Shown: positions 37,216 to 49,590 of the stretch, one piece after another
How the letters are laid out: each line of letters opens with the position of its first letter
How positions within the stretch are numbered: the first letter of the stretch is position 1
Origin: Formicarius rufipectus
Lineage: Eukaryota; Chordata; Aves; Passeriformes; Formicariidae
Length of the DNA stretch: 64,000 nt
Direction: 5' to 3'
Assembly: GCA_013399695.1 (NCBI GenBank)
Contig: VXAU01002077.1
Span: 186,001 to 250,000, forward strand
Position numbers and translations under genes: made by a program
Notes under the pieces: generated by a model
Told to the model about the DNA's origin: nothing
What the model saw: the letters and a program-made list of their open reading frames with translations, nothing else
The model's database searches: none

Positions 37216-40200
37216 CCACAAAAATGTCTTGGTTTTTTTTCAGCCTACAGAATTTGAGTCTCTCATAGGACTACTGGAAAGCCTGTGTTTAAGCATCAGC
37301 TACCAAAGTATGCATACAGCTGGCTACCTTTCCCCAAAAAAATGGTGTACTGCCCATTCACTGTAAACATGGGGAGGTCTCAGTCATGGCTGAGGCTCAC
37401 AAAGAAAGGGCAAAAAATTTTCCCTTTGCTGACATGCTTAACTGGCATCTCTGATGTTTTACAAAGAAATCTCTTGAATGCAGCACTCAGAATATTCAGC
37501 CTTCGCCTCCAATTTTCATTTGAATGTACTTTCCTTCACCAGGTAGTCTGCCTGGACAACAGAAGATTGTGAATTTTAAGTATTTCCCTCTACCCCCATC
37601 TCTCTTATCTCCAATAATGACTGGGAAACACCACTTGAGCTGGGGCTCTCTGGTACCACTGATCTGATGACATGGAGAAGAAAAAGCTCATGTACCCAAT
37701 CTTGCTGAGAACACCTTTTTTTTCAAAATCCACAATCCAGTGAAGATTGATGAACTGTACAGTACAATTAATTGTCACTGTTCCCAGCTGAGTTATTAAA
37801 GCTGTGCAGTAATTAAATCACATCTCGTCTTTCTTCTTACACAGTCAGGACAATCTCCATGTTAGAGAAACAAGGGCAGAAATAAGGGGGAAAAACTCTA
37901 AATTGCTTTACTTGCAGAGCTGGACTTAAGATAGCTTTGAAGCAGGCCAACCCTGGGAGACAAAATCATCCAAGAACTGTTGCAAGTGTGGCTGTTTGGG
38001 AATAAGGCTAAGGACAACCTTCATAACTCAAGAAAAAATCTCCAGCACTTGTGCTTAGCTGGTATACATTTACATTTCATCTTTTGAGTTTTAACTTGCA
38101 TTGCCAAAATGTTTCATTTTAAACTTGGGGGAGGCTGTATTTACCACTGAGGGATAATAAGTTTTAAAACGCTGTTACCATCCCTTAACGCAAACCAATC
38201 TGGAGAGAAAATCAACCACAGAACAAAACTGGGACAAGGGAATTGTTAACAAAAAAATACGTCTCCCCTCAGCTCTACAAAGAGATCACAGAACAGCTCT
38301 TTACTCAAACCAGATTTTAGATGCTTCCTTCCGTGCACAGTACATATGGCTTGGATCTGTTTTTCCTTTAAAACAGAGCTACATTTCTTCCTGTTAGTAA
38401 ACATACCAAGGCTTCTATGAGAACTAACAACAGCAAAACTTTTCTTGCCTTTAATGTAGATTGAACACGGGTACCCTAAATAGGGAATCATTTCTCTGAC
38501 CATATGCATAAGCTGGGTGGCTCTGAAAGGGCCAACTAACAGGTAAAAACACAGCCTGACAGAAAAATTCATCCCCTTTTGCACAACCAGCATTTGAGGA
38601 GCTCTGTTTCTAGCACTAAAGTACTTAAACAAAGACTGAATTTAACTTGACAAGAATACCTGCATTACCTCCGCTCCTCCAAGCTTACTTTCCCACCTTT
38701 CTACTTGTTCCACCTTCTTCCTTTATTTGCCACCCCTTTCACACTTGCCTTTTTTCCTTAACAAAAAGTCGCCGCTGAGTAAAACACGAAACGCCCACGG
38801 CCAAAGGGATAACTCCTTCCCACTGCCCTGTCAGCCCTTCCTCTGCCATCCAGAAAGAGGAGCTGATAGTCATTTCCAGCAAGGCTAACAACTGAAACAT
38901 CTCAGGGTTTCACACCATGCCCAACACAGCACCATCCACCCTCTCCAGCACTTGGCTCCTCTGGATTTCTTTTCCCTCCCAGACTTCTCGGTCTGCTGTC
39001 AAACACAGGAGGGAATTGGACCACACAGGCAAGTGGCAGTGCAAAAGTCCAGAGTGCTGGCAATGCTATTTGTCCATTTTGCACACAGAGGGTGACAAAA
39101 AAAGAGCAAGGAATCTGCATAGGAAAAATGTGTTACAAAACTGATTCAGCAGCTACATCTTGCTAATATTAATGATAAATCCAGCTGGCAGAAACCCAGT
39201 AGCAAATGAGAGCATAACTGAGATGCAGAGAGATAACAGGATCTGGGGGCAGCTTATGCAAATATAGGCAAAAAAAAAAATAAAATAAAAAAAGCTCTCT
39301 GCTGTATGAATTGAGCACTGAGGGTGGGGTGGTACAGAGCAAAGAGGAAATCCCTGGCTAATCCCATGGGCTTCCCAGCTCTCGACATGGCACTGACTTC
39401 CACCACCACCACAAGCCTGCAGTGGAAGAAGAGGAGGGTACTGGGGAAGAAGAGCCTATAATGGAGGTGATGTTGACATGCTCTATAAATCAACTTCAAA
39501 AACTATGGACACGAGAGGAAAACATGCCACAGTGATGGCACCCAGCATTATCTTGGTGACAACTGGATACAGGGCAGTGAGCCTGGAAACGGCCAAAACA
39601 ACCACTACAAGCCAGTAATTTTGAACAAAAAGTTCTGATGTATCCACCCAGCTCTGGCAGACCAGTTATTTGATACTAATTGGGCTCTGCTAACAGCACA
39701 GCAAGAAGAGGCTGAGCTGTGGGGCTGTGGACAGCAATCATTTATCAGTTCCTAACACAGACCTTCGTTATCACAGCTTGGCATCAACACTGCACTCCAA
39801 AAAGTACTCTGCTCTGAAAGACTCCCACTCTGGTGTTTGCACAGTTGCTACTATGCCCATCACAATGACTTTCTCTGAAGCATCCAACTTTCCCAGCAAA
39901 AGGCACATTCTAAACAATGGCAGGCCTGAAGCTCGCTCATTAACAGCCTTTTTCATGTCTCCATCCATCCAAAATAAGACCATGCAGTACATTATCCCAG
40001 CCTTAGTCCATACCTTCTCTTCCCATGGCCAAGCTGCCCAGGTATCACTGCACACAGAAGGATCGCAACAGCATCCTTGTTTGCATGGGCACCATACACC
40101 TCGTGACAGAATCACCAACCAAAGTTTTTTCTCCTCTCAAAATTGAGTAAGTAACTAATCTTAGCAGGCTTGGACACAACTGTGTATCACAGATGTTATC

Positions 40201-43200
40201 GCTGTTGATATTTTACTTCCAGTATTTACATCAGAAGTCTTGCCACATAACTTCTTTCAAAGTAGATGACCACACTACAATAGATGTAGTGGCAACAACA
40301 GCAACTGAGCTGTGTCTACAAACCTTTTGGAAGGGTCCTGGCTAAACCACTTGTGATTTTCTTGAACTCATTTCTAGACATACCTGGCCAGCTCTCCCCC
40401 AGGTCTTTAGCAGGAGGCAGAGTGCAAGCAGACCAGTGGCAATGTTCATTGGAATGTCTCACTGCAAGAAACTGCCCAAATGAGACATACTTAAGGATGG
40501 TTAGAGCAGCCCATCAAAATAAAGACACAATTGTCCACTAACAGAAAACAGATCTGAGCAGTTTTTAGGCTTCTTAGTAAGAAGTTCTAACTTAGACAGC
40601 AAGAGAGAAGGGAAGCAGGGTTCAAGAGAGGACTTCTTTAAAGCCCCTGACAGTTATCCCTCATTAGCAGAGACAAACATTTCTTGAAGTCAAAAAGAGA
40701 AAATTTGAGGCTAAAGAACGAGCAAGTTTGGTGTCACAGTATCCAGAAGGACATCACTTTGAAGTGTTGCTTCTTTGAAGTGTGAGGAGTAACTGCAGAA
40801 ATGTGAGATCCTTGTGAATGAAATTAAGCAACAAGGAAAAAATTCAAAATACTCCTGACATTCCTGAAGCATGCCAATAAGCAAGAAACCACAGCTAGGC
40901 TAGGCTGGGTATACTCCCACTCAGGATGCTGCACTATCTGGACCAACATGAGAGCAACTGAGGACGAGTTTTAACAAACAGTACCCCATAAACTGCCCCA
41001 TCTTTCACCTCTACATCCTTTCAGTTCCCAGCATGAAGAAAAAAGCAAAACAGCAAACTAGAGAACATGAGTTCAGTCTGTCATGTCAGCTGCCGGGACC
41101 AGCTTTTTGGGACAGTAAATCACCTTGTTATGGATACAAAAAGTTCCATTTTATTGAAGTTCACCTTAATGGTGAGTGATAAAGATTTTCTACAGCAAAA
41201 TATCAGCACTGAGGATCCCTCAAACAACAGCACCTCGTTCTGCAGGACCTTTAGGTTTCCCCAACAAGACAGTGACAGTCAGGTCCAGGGACACCTTGGA
41301 AGGACATTGGCAACACAGCCAGGTCTCAGAGTCCAGGGTTTAGAGAAGTGCACCCCAAGGCAGAGAGACAATGCTCTCAGTGGCAGAGCTGGAAGCACCG
41401 CCCAGCAGCTGCAGTTTGTCAGAACCCCACCCAAAACACTCTTCATCTTCAAACTGCTAGGAGCCCATGTGGTCAAGAAATCCTCCCCTCACTTTATAGC
41501 AGTAAAAAATGTTGTTGAGCTAAGTCCCACACCTTTAGGCAACCCTCAGTCCAAAGGATGAGTGTTTACTCTGTGTCAGAGCAGTCCTCACTTTGTGTGA
41601 CCTCCTGTGTTTTCCTGACACACACCAGCTCGGTCGACTGGGTCAATATTAGTTCAGAGCACTCGACATTTTATGCCAACTGCTCTTGCATCTATTTTTA
41701 TCAAGTCAGATGGAGCTGTTGCAGCCAAAACCAAACGTTTTGTTTTATACCTTTCCTGTACAAATTGTTGAAGGCTTTGAACTGTTAAGCATCTGGCAAA
41801 AGTTGATTATGCACCATTAAATCTCTTCTTGCACAGGAGCATGAGTGGGTTCAGGGCAGCTATTAACATATGCCATGGTAAAACAGCACCATCCAGTAAT
41901 ATCTCAATTTGAAAAAAAAAAACATCTTAAACATTGAAAAACACAAAGACAACACATATCTTTCTGTTCAATATTATACCTCTTCATTTAACATCTGTGT
42001 TGTTACTCTTCCACTTAGAGAACTTTCCCATGTAAAGACAAAAGGTGCAGCCCGCACCCTTAGAAGAGAAAGTTTTCACCAGTTTTTGTGCTTAAGACAG
42101 TAAGCACTATCTAGGTGAGAGATAATGTATATTTCATTTATCCAGGCTAAACAGTTGCCTCAGAGCAACTGTTTTAAAAAAATTCATTTTTTTTTTAAAA
42201 ATCCCCAAAGTATTCATATCCCCAGAAATCATTCACATTAAAAGGAAATACAGCAGGGTGCCTCACACTTCTTATGGGGTTGCTCACAAATTAGTCATTA
42301 GATTGGCTTAGAATCTAACATTTTTATTATCTACATAAAATATCCTTTACAGCAACTACAAAAAATTGCCAGGCCTAGAAGAATAACTGCATGCACCTTC
42401 TAGCTGTGCCTGATGCACTTGAGCAGCTTCAAGGAAGCTCAAGCCATGGTTAAGTGACCAGTCAGCAGAGCAGCAGCACACCCCGAGCTGGTCAGTGGGG
42501 CATCAGTTTTACCTGGAAATAATCTGCTATGTACCTACAAAATACTTATGGACCTGTCCATTTAAAAACAGCATAAAGTCACACTCAAGTCGCCACAAAA
42601 ACACCAGCATGACTTTTTCCACACCGTTGGAAGTTGGTAGAGGACAGTGAATAAAGCCCTTGCCTTCTACGGACTTCAGCATGAAGAAATCACTGGCATC
42701 ATTTAACATATTAAAATGTTGTGAGTACAAATAGGCAGCACACACAATGCCAACAATAAATATAATTCTGTCTACACAAGTTAACAGACTGTTATAAAAC
42801 ACAGTTTTAAAGGCTTGTGATGGATTCCACAGAGGTCTTCACCTTCCTTCTCAAAGATATATCAACAAGCACAAGTAGGCAAATATCAAACCCTTCACTA
42901 GGAACTCATATTGTTACACAGATGTCATTTCTCCCTTTATTGCGATGAAAACTAAAGACTGTTCTTCCCTGCACTCACCTCATCCAGAGGGTAGCTCTGG
43001 GAAGAACTTGTAATTTAAAAATAAAGAGAATGTGTTTTTCCTCTGTTTCTTGAATTTATGATCAGTCTTGGCAAGCTGAAAGAGGAAGCACTGTCCTGTC
43101 TCTGAAACTAGCCCAAACACCACAACATGACCTCTCCAAAAATACTCCAGTTTCAGTGCGGAGAAACTGCTCGCAAGTTTTGTTTTGAATGCCAGACTAA

Positions 43201-44879
43201 AGGCTGACCTTTTACTGTGAGGTTGTATCATTTCTAGGAATGTGGTGACACAGAAATCAGAGAGGACTTTCTCTTGCATCTCTGTACCACAGAATAAAAC
43301 ACATTCAGACAGATGAACATTTTAGTTAATCACACTGCGTTCATCATCACATCCAAGGAATCTGGTGGAAACAGCTGATGAACCATAACACATTTGTTCT
43401 GTATCACTTGTGTTTACAAACCACCCGGACCCCATCGCTGCTCCCAGCCCTGCACAGAAGGCTCTGAGCACCCCCAGCCCTGCTCAGCACCATCCAGTTC
43501 AGTCATTTTGGCTTTCCCAGTGCTCTTTGTAGCGCTGCTCACCATTGCTCCTGCCCTCCTGACACATCAGTGAGATGACCTGCTCAACAGGTCACATTCC
43601 TACCTGAGATCTTCAGACCTAGCAGCTTTTCTGCTGACTTAGCCCAAACCTGCCTCCAGGATAGGTGCAGAATGACAGAAAGCTGCTCAACACCTGCACC
43701 TGGGCTTAAGGGAAAGGCTTGTTTTAATTTGGGAGTATTTCTGTTAGCTTTCCCAGACCCTTACAGACAGGAGGCTTTTGGAATTAACAGCTTTCTGGTC
43801 AGCTTCATCTAGAAAATAGCAACCAATTAGCACATCAGAACAAGTGACAACAGAGCAGCAGGCAGAGTAAAGGCGAGGGAATTTTAAATTAAGACATAAT
43901 CTCTCATTGCACCCTTAAACACTTCTGTGCCCCTGCCAAACTTTGTGGCATCTTCACCACCGGTCAGAATGTAGCCCCTTCACATCATGAGCGCAATACC
44001 TCATCACTGCTGACAAGTATTCACAGGACTAATCCAGGTCTAACAAGCCTTGGCAGAACTTTACCTAAGAAATTTACTTATTTTAATATCAACATTTGGC
44101 ATTGAAGCAAATGTTTATAAAAAGGAGAAATTGTTTTCTTTTGGGCACACACACTATCAATCAGTGAACACAAAACACCAAGGCATACTGTTTTTGCTTC
44201 CTGCAAACCTTGCAACAATAAAATCCGTTTCACATTCATTTCTGAACCGAGTTTGGATGCCTGCAGCTTGTAAACATCCCCATCATGTGTCTGTGAAGAA
44301 CTGCAGTGCCAGTATGTGCAACCATTTACCCGATGTGATTCATGGATTTCGCTGTGTTTTGTGTGTGTTGGCATATCTTGAGGGCATGCCCAGTCTCGTG
44401 TGGTGCCTGTTTTTTCATTAAATGGGAACACTTCTAAAACAATAAATACAGCTTTTCATCAGAGCCCCGAGGCATCCATTCATCACCTTATCTTGTCCCA
44501 AACAATTTTTGAAGAGACAGTATAATAAGGGTTCTCATTTTGCCAATTGCATTAAGGAATTGGGGCTGGTGAAGGAACAGAAATAAAATCTGATGTACAC
44601 ACTTCTGCCTTTTTTTGGTCACCCATTTCATCCTCTCCACCCTGCAGTGACTGGAGTCACTTCATTAATTCTGTGTTGAAGATTCTCACTGGAAACTAAA
44701 GTGTTATCATATAGGCAGCAGGAACAGGGAAACTTTGACAAATCTCTAACCAACCTGAGGAAAACTAGAGTTGCCATTCCATAAATAAGACAGGGCTGAA
44801 GAGCAGCTCTGGAAAGCTCTAGGAACAGAGAAGGCAGTAAAGTCTGCTCCAGTTACATCAAGCAGTGAATAAAGCATGA

Positions 44880-46350
44880 GAGACAGGTAGTGCTGAAACG
44901 AAGTAAGGTTATGCTGCCAAAGCAGCAACCCAAGATAAAAACCAGGCTGAAAAAAGGTAAGGAAAATCCTGCAGGACAATTTCACAGCAAAGGGAACTGT
45001 GGGGAGGGTTGTAGTGAAGACAAGGAAGGAGACAAAGCAGACACTGGCCTCAGAAGTGCAGGACAGCCTTAAATGTGGTTAACTCAAGAAACAGGTAGGA
45101 AAATGAAAGGGAATGGAAAAAAAAATCAAAATGAGCATATGAGAATGCAAAGAAAAAGAAGAGAGAGAGCAAACAAGAGGTGTAAACAACAGGAACCTGG
45201 CAAAGAGAAATACTCAACAAGGAGATCAGAAGATCAGGGCAAAAGGGTAACTGGAGAAAACTGAGAGAGGAAGGGAAGAAACCTGAAGTAAAGGCAGGAG
45301 AAGAACCAAAAATGGCCAGTCTTGCCACAGCATACACAAGCAGAGTTCCAGTTCCAAATTCTGACAAATTCAACAACTTCTTGTGTTGCTTTTCCATTCT
45401 CTTCCACTTGTGCAGCCTTATGTCCCCTCCCTGCAGCAGGGCATCATCCTGCACTACTAACAGCTCCTGCCATCCTCTGCTGGCCAACTCCACCATGAAC
45501 TCTGCCACCAAAAAGCCAGAGTCAGCTCATCTATGCTGTATTTGTAAATCATGCTGTACTTCTACGTTTACCATGACACACTACACACTACTCATCACTT
45601 GCAGACTTAGGATAATGAGAACCCTGACGACTCTCAAAATGCTTGCAAACTGAGGTTTCCTGTATGAGGCTGCTTCAGCAGAAAGTCTGCCTTTCAGCTC
45701 AAGCTGTGATCTCACCTTCTCCTCCAACTTAAAAACATTCATACAGACTATTTTTCTAACTCTCGCCATCCTAACCAAAACACGTGACATCACTCTGTCT
45801 GTAGGTGTAAAAATGCCATCTCTCTTTTTCACACACAGGATTGAATTACTTCATTAATCAGAAGGAAACTCTGAGTTTAAGAAGCAGGAAGAGTAGGGCC
45901 AGAAACTGGGGTTTGGTGTGTTAGCCAACAGTATGTTGGTTTGTCATTAAATTGTCTGATTTTTCTTCAGACACAGGTCTCTCTTGTATGTTTTTACCTA
46001 CTTGGGCATTTTCTGTTTGCTTCTCTCTATCCTGAGTTCCCTTATCCTATTGACTTTTCTATTTTGCTTGTGATTTACCACAGATGTCTTTCTTTACATT
46101 TTAAGCTTGTGTCTGTCCTTCCTCCACCCACTTGCTCTCTTTCTCCTAGTTATCTATTAGTTACTTTCAGCCTTGTTTTGGCTGTTTTATCTTCTATCTA
46201 ACATCATTTTTTAAAAATATTTCTCCTTTTTTTAAATTTTTTTTTTAATGCAGATGGTATTTCCCTTACCCTGTAGGGAACTCTTCTTGCTTCTTCATCT
46301 ACCATCTTCCACCACTTTGCATTTTATTTTCCAACATCCCACAGCCCAGT
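44880..46350. other. Purine-rich to pyrimidine-rich strand-switch region
   Basis: From about 44880 to 45330 the plus strand is A/G-dominated (AAAGAAAAAGAAGAGAGAGAG and similar). From about 45350 to 45640, and again from 45940 to 46350, it is C/T-dominated. The switch accounts for the lysine/arginine-rich and serine/leucine-rich chance frames on both strands. No transposon ends or target duplications were recognised. Confidence 0.45.
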
Positions 46351-47081
46351 GTTTCCAGTCCAGGACTGAACCCTGCCTTCACCAGAATACAAAGCACAGG
46401 TGTGGAAGGAGGAACCAAAGTAGGGAGCAATTAAAAGCAGCCTTGACTCGAACTCCCGCAGTTGAAACCGGGCTGATGGTGGGAATCCATTCCCTTTTCT
46501 GAGACAGAGGAGCAGATTCCAGGCAGCAAAGACACCTCAGTCTGCGAGTCCTTGCTGTGTTTGCTATCCTAGGAGAGCACAGGACCCACTTCCTGCACCA
46601 CTTTTACCCCACAGCAGGTGCCCTCCACGTTTCTCCTCCCTCACCCACCCTGGCAGCAGGAACATCTACAGCACTCTGAGCAAGGCCAGTTTGATCTGCT
46701 GCCTCCACCACCACCTCCAGCTGTAATACCTGCTGCCTGTTACCACAGAGACAACACACTATGGAGGCAAAGAGCCTGGGAGGGGAGAGCAGCAGGAGCT
46801 CAGAGCTGGCTTTCATGGGGATGCAGCCTGTGCACCACCCCCTGCATCCCACTGCTCCACTCCCAGGCAGCAGGGAGCGAGAGCCTGAAGGGATCCTCCC
46901 TCCCCTAAGCAGTTAGTGGAGATGGTTTTATTGTCCTGACTCCTCTCTTCCTCCTTTTGCAAGGTGGGGTAAGGCAAGGAAAAGGATCTCAGTTTTCTGG
47001 GATGCCTGGGTCAGAGTAAAAGCAAAGTCCTCCAGAAAGCACAACACGCCCTTCAAGGTACCATCTGAAACATCTGAGTCG

Positions 47082-47224
47082 AACAACCCTCTGTATGTCA
47101 GACCCTTCCTGAACAACATGATCCTCCCTTTACAGCAGAAAATAACGTGCCCTGAAAGAAAAAAGACCCAAGTCACACAGCAAGTTCATCAGACCTGGAC
47201 TGCAACTGGTTTGGTCCCCAGCTC
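47082..47224 (+). repeat. Fossil MIR-like SINE
   Basis: ACAACCCTCTGTATGTCAG...ATCCTCCCTTTACAGCAGAAAAT...GACCCAAGTCACACAGCAAGTTCATCAGACCTGGACTGCAACTGG...CCCAGCTCT follows the MIR consensus from the core 'acaaccctatgaggtag' through 'tttacagatgaggaaactgag' and 'caaggtcacacagctagtaagtggcag...ggattcgaaccca' to the 3' end. Orientation is plus. It is diverged but collinear. Confidence 0.65.
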
Positions 47225-47975
47225 TAAACAAAACAAGGCTGGCTCCTTGTAACTGTGAGACAGCTTAATATTTAACAGGGATTTTTTAAGAAGCACTTTA
47301 GTGTAGGAGTCCCTTTTATTTCTCGGAAGCCATTAAGGAACAGCATTTACAGGCTCTGTAAAGCTGTGCTCAGTGACTGAGAGCCCTGGAGGAGCTGATT
47401 ACAGACAGAGCAAACCACAGCTGCTATTTAAAAAGTTAAGGATCCCACCTCGTGCTCAAACAGTCCCGGGGAAGATCTCAGAGAGCACTCCCAGAGGGCA
47501 CAGAGCACAACGTGCTCTGAACCATACACTGAAAACTTGTTTCCACTCTCACTCAAAACCAACCTCAACCACGAGAAGCCATTCAGGGAAGCAACACCAA
47601 CATAAAATCAATCCAAGGCTCTGAAGGAGCACTGCCCTGGGAGAGGAGGTTCCCCCGTGCCTGGGCTGGCTTATAATCAATGAGTGTCATTGTTCTGACT
47701 TGTGACTTCAGTGACTCTTATCTCATGAAGTTTCATGAGGAAAAAATTACCCTCTATATAATAAAGCCTTCCTAGGGCTTACTAACACTGACTGAGATGC
47801 TAAACCAACCTTAGCCAGTCTGCAAACACCAGTAGCTCCCTACTGGCACCCAAGCCAACCTCTCCTGTGTTCCAGCTCTTACCATAACTTGATATAACAG
47901 CACTGCCTGCTTAATTTCAGCTTTCACAGGTTACTGCTTACTGGTTTGTTTTCAAGTCTGGAGACTGAGACTCCT

Positions 47976-47995
47976 TATATATATATATATATATA
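47976..47995. repeat. (TA)10 microsatellite
   Basis: Ten pure TA units. Confidence 0.9.
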
Positions 47996-48250
47996 AGAAA
48001 AAAAATCTTTAAAAAAGCTTTGTCATTGACAAATGGAGCTGTAGCTGCACTGTAAGAAACAAGACAGAAATTCAGTCAATGCTTCCAGTAAAATTCTCAG
48101 TGAAATGCAACAAGAAACCCCATCTCCTCCTCACAGACCACTGGAGCACTTATTCTTCCAAAATCTCAGGACTCATCAGGACAAAATAAAATCTGGAACC
48201 TACACAGCAATGGGCTGTTCAGTGTCTTTATTCCATACCAAAGTGATTTG

Positions 48251-48265
48251 GGGAGGGGGGGGGGG
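48251..48265. repeat. G-rich homopolymer tract
   Basis: GGGA then eleven G on the plus strand (C-rich in gene sense). Simple sequence. Confidence 0.8.
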
Positions 48266-49574
48266 ACATAGAGTCCACATAAACAACAATCAGAGACTTG
48301 TTTTTCCTGGTGCTCTGGTGATTCCTGCAGAATTAGAAGAGACTAGATTTAAAAAAAAGTAATCATAAAATAAAAAATCAGAAAATGTTTGTACTATTGT
48401 CCTGATAAATACAAAAGAAATGCCTGGCATTGTTTTGGTGTGAACTTGTCAGTTTAATGTAGTGATACCATGAGCTCAACTGGACTGGCTGGCTTGGTTT
48501 CCCATAACTGAGTATTTTTATACAACCATCCCCACAGGAGGTACCCTTGAATGCTTTGGGGTGTTACACCCCAAGTATAATGACTGAATCCTCCTTTTGA
48601 TTTCAAACATTCAGCTTGGGTTGCATTTGTTTCCAGTCCCATCCACCTGCAGAAAATAATTTGGTGCAGTTGGGAAGACAGCACTATGTTCAGGATAAGA
48701 GCCTAACAGATAATCTGGGAAGGTGTCAACGTGTTCATCGAGGAATCCCCTTGACTTTAGGTGGGGTTTTTTTCCCCCTGTGTTAAAAAAGGGGATAAAA
48801 AAACCCCATGATGAGTTTTTCCAGTGCAGTGGCCACTGCAAAGCTTGAAGAGAAGGACCAACAGGTTGTTTGCACTGACACAGCTTGGTTTGTGCTGCAG
48901 AAAGCTCACCAGTTTCAGGGAAAGCAGAGTTTAGGCAACACAAAGTATAAACCCACAGTAAATTCATGCCAATGCATAAATACTGTACAATCTTCCTCAC
49001 AGTCCAAATGTGTCCTGTACACTGCACTGAAAGCAGACCCTGTGCCCTTAATCCCACATTTCCATTCCAGTGACAGAGTGACTCCTGACCTCTTTTATTA
49101 CCATGTTCCCTTAAAAAAATGAAAATGATACACAAGAGACACCCCTTACATCAAGGAAGACCATTCCTGCTTTGTGAAGTCTAAGGTTTTGTGGAATTCA
49201 GTTTAAATCCGTCTAATGATACATTATCCCTACTATTTTGGCTTTTATCAAGACCCACATGAACGAATTAAAAAAAAAAAAATCCAGAAAGTTCAATATA
49301 TCACTAAGAAAAATATGAAAATAATTAGTAATCATACTTTAAATTAAATATGACTTCTGTAAAACAAGTACTTATCATGGAACAAACTTTCATCCAATAC
49401 ACCACAGGAATGCAGCTTAAGCTCATTGTGATTGGACACCAGTAGGAACCAAATTTACTTCTTTATACAAAAAGTACAAACTTTTAAAAAAAGAGATTCA
49501 GTAATTAAATAAACTGATAACTTAAGCCCTCAACCTGTCTATGCAGACACACTTACAGACTCAAGTGACCCAAC

Positions 49575-49590
49575 TGTGTGTGTGTGTGTG
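49575..49590. repeat. (TG)8 microsatellite
   Basis: Eight TG units on the plus strand. Confidence 0.85.

Noticed and set aside
41067..41561. Plus-strand open frame of 164 residues
   Set aside because: No homology recognised and no retrotransposon motifs. Chance frame.
45470..45483. CTCF-like word CCATCCTCTGCTGG
   Set aside because: Two mismatches in the invariant part of the core; one such match is expected by chance in a window of this size.
48611..49135. Minus-strand open frame of 174 residues, in GLI3 sense
   Set aside because: Does not match any GLI3 exon, has no flanking splice-site logic seen, and no domain.
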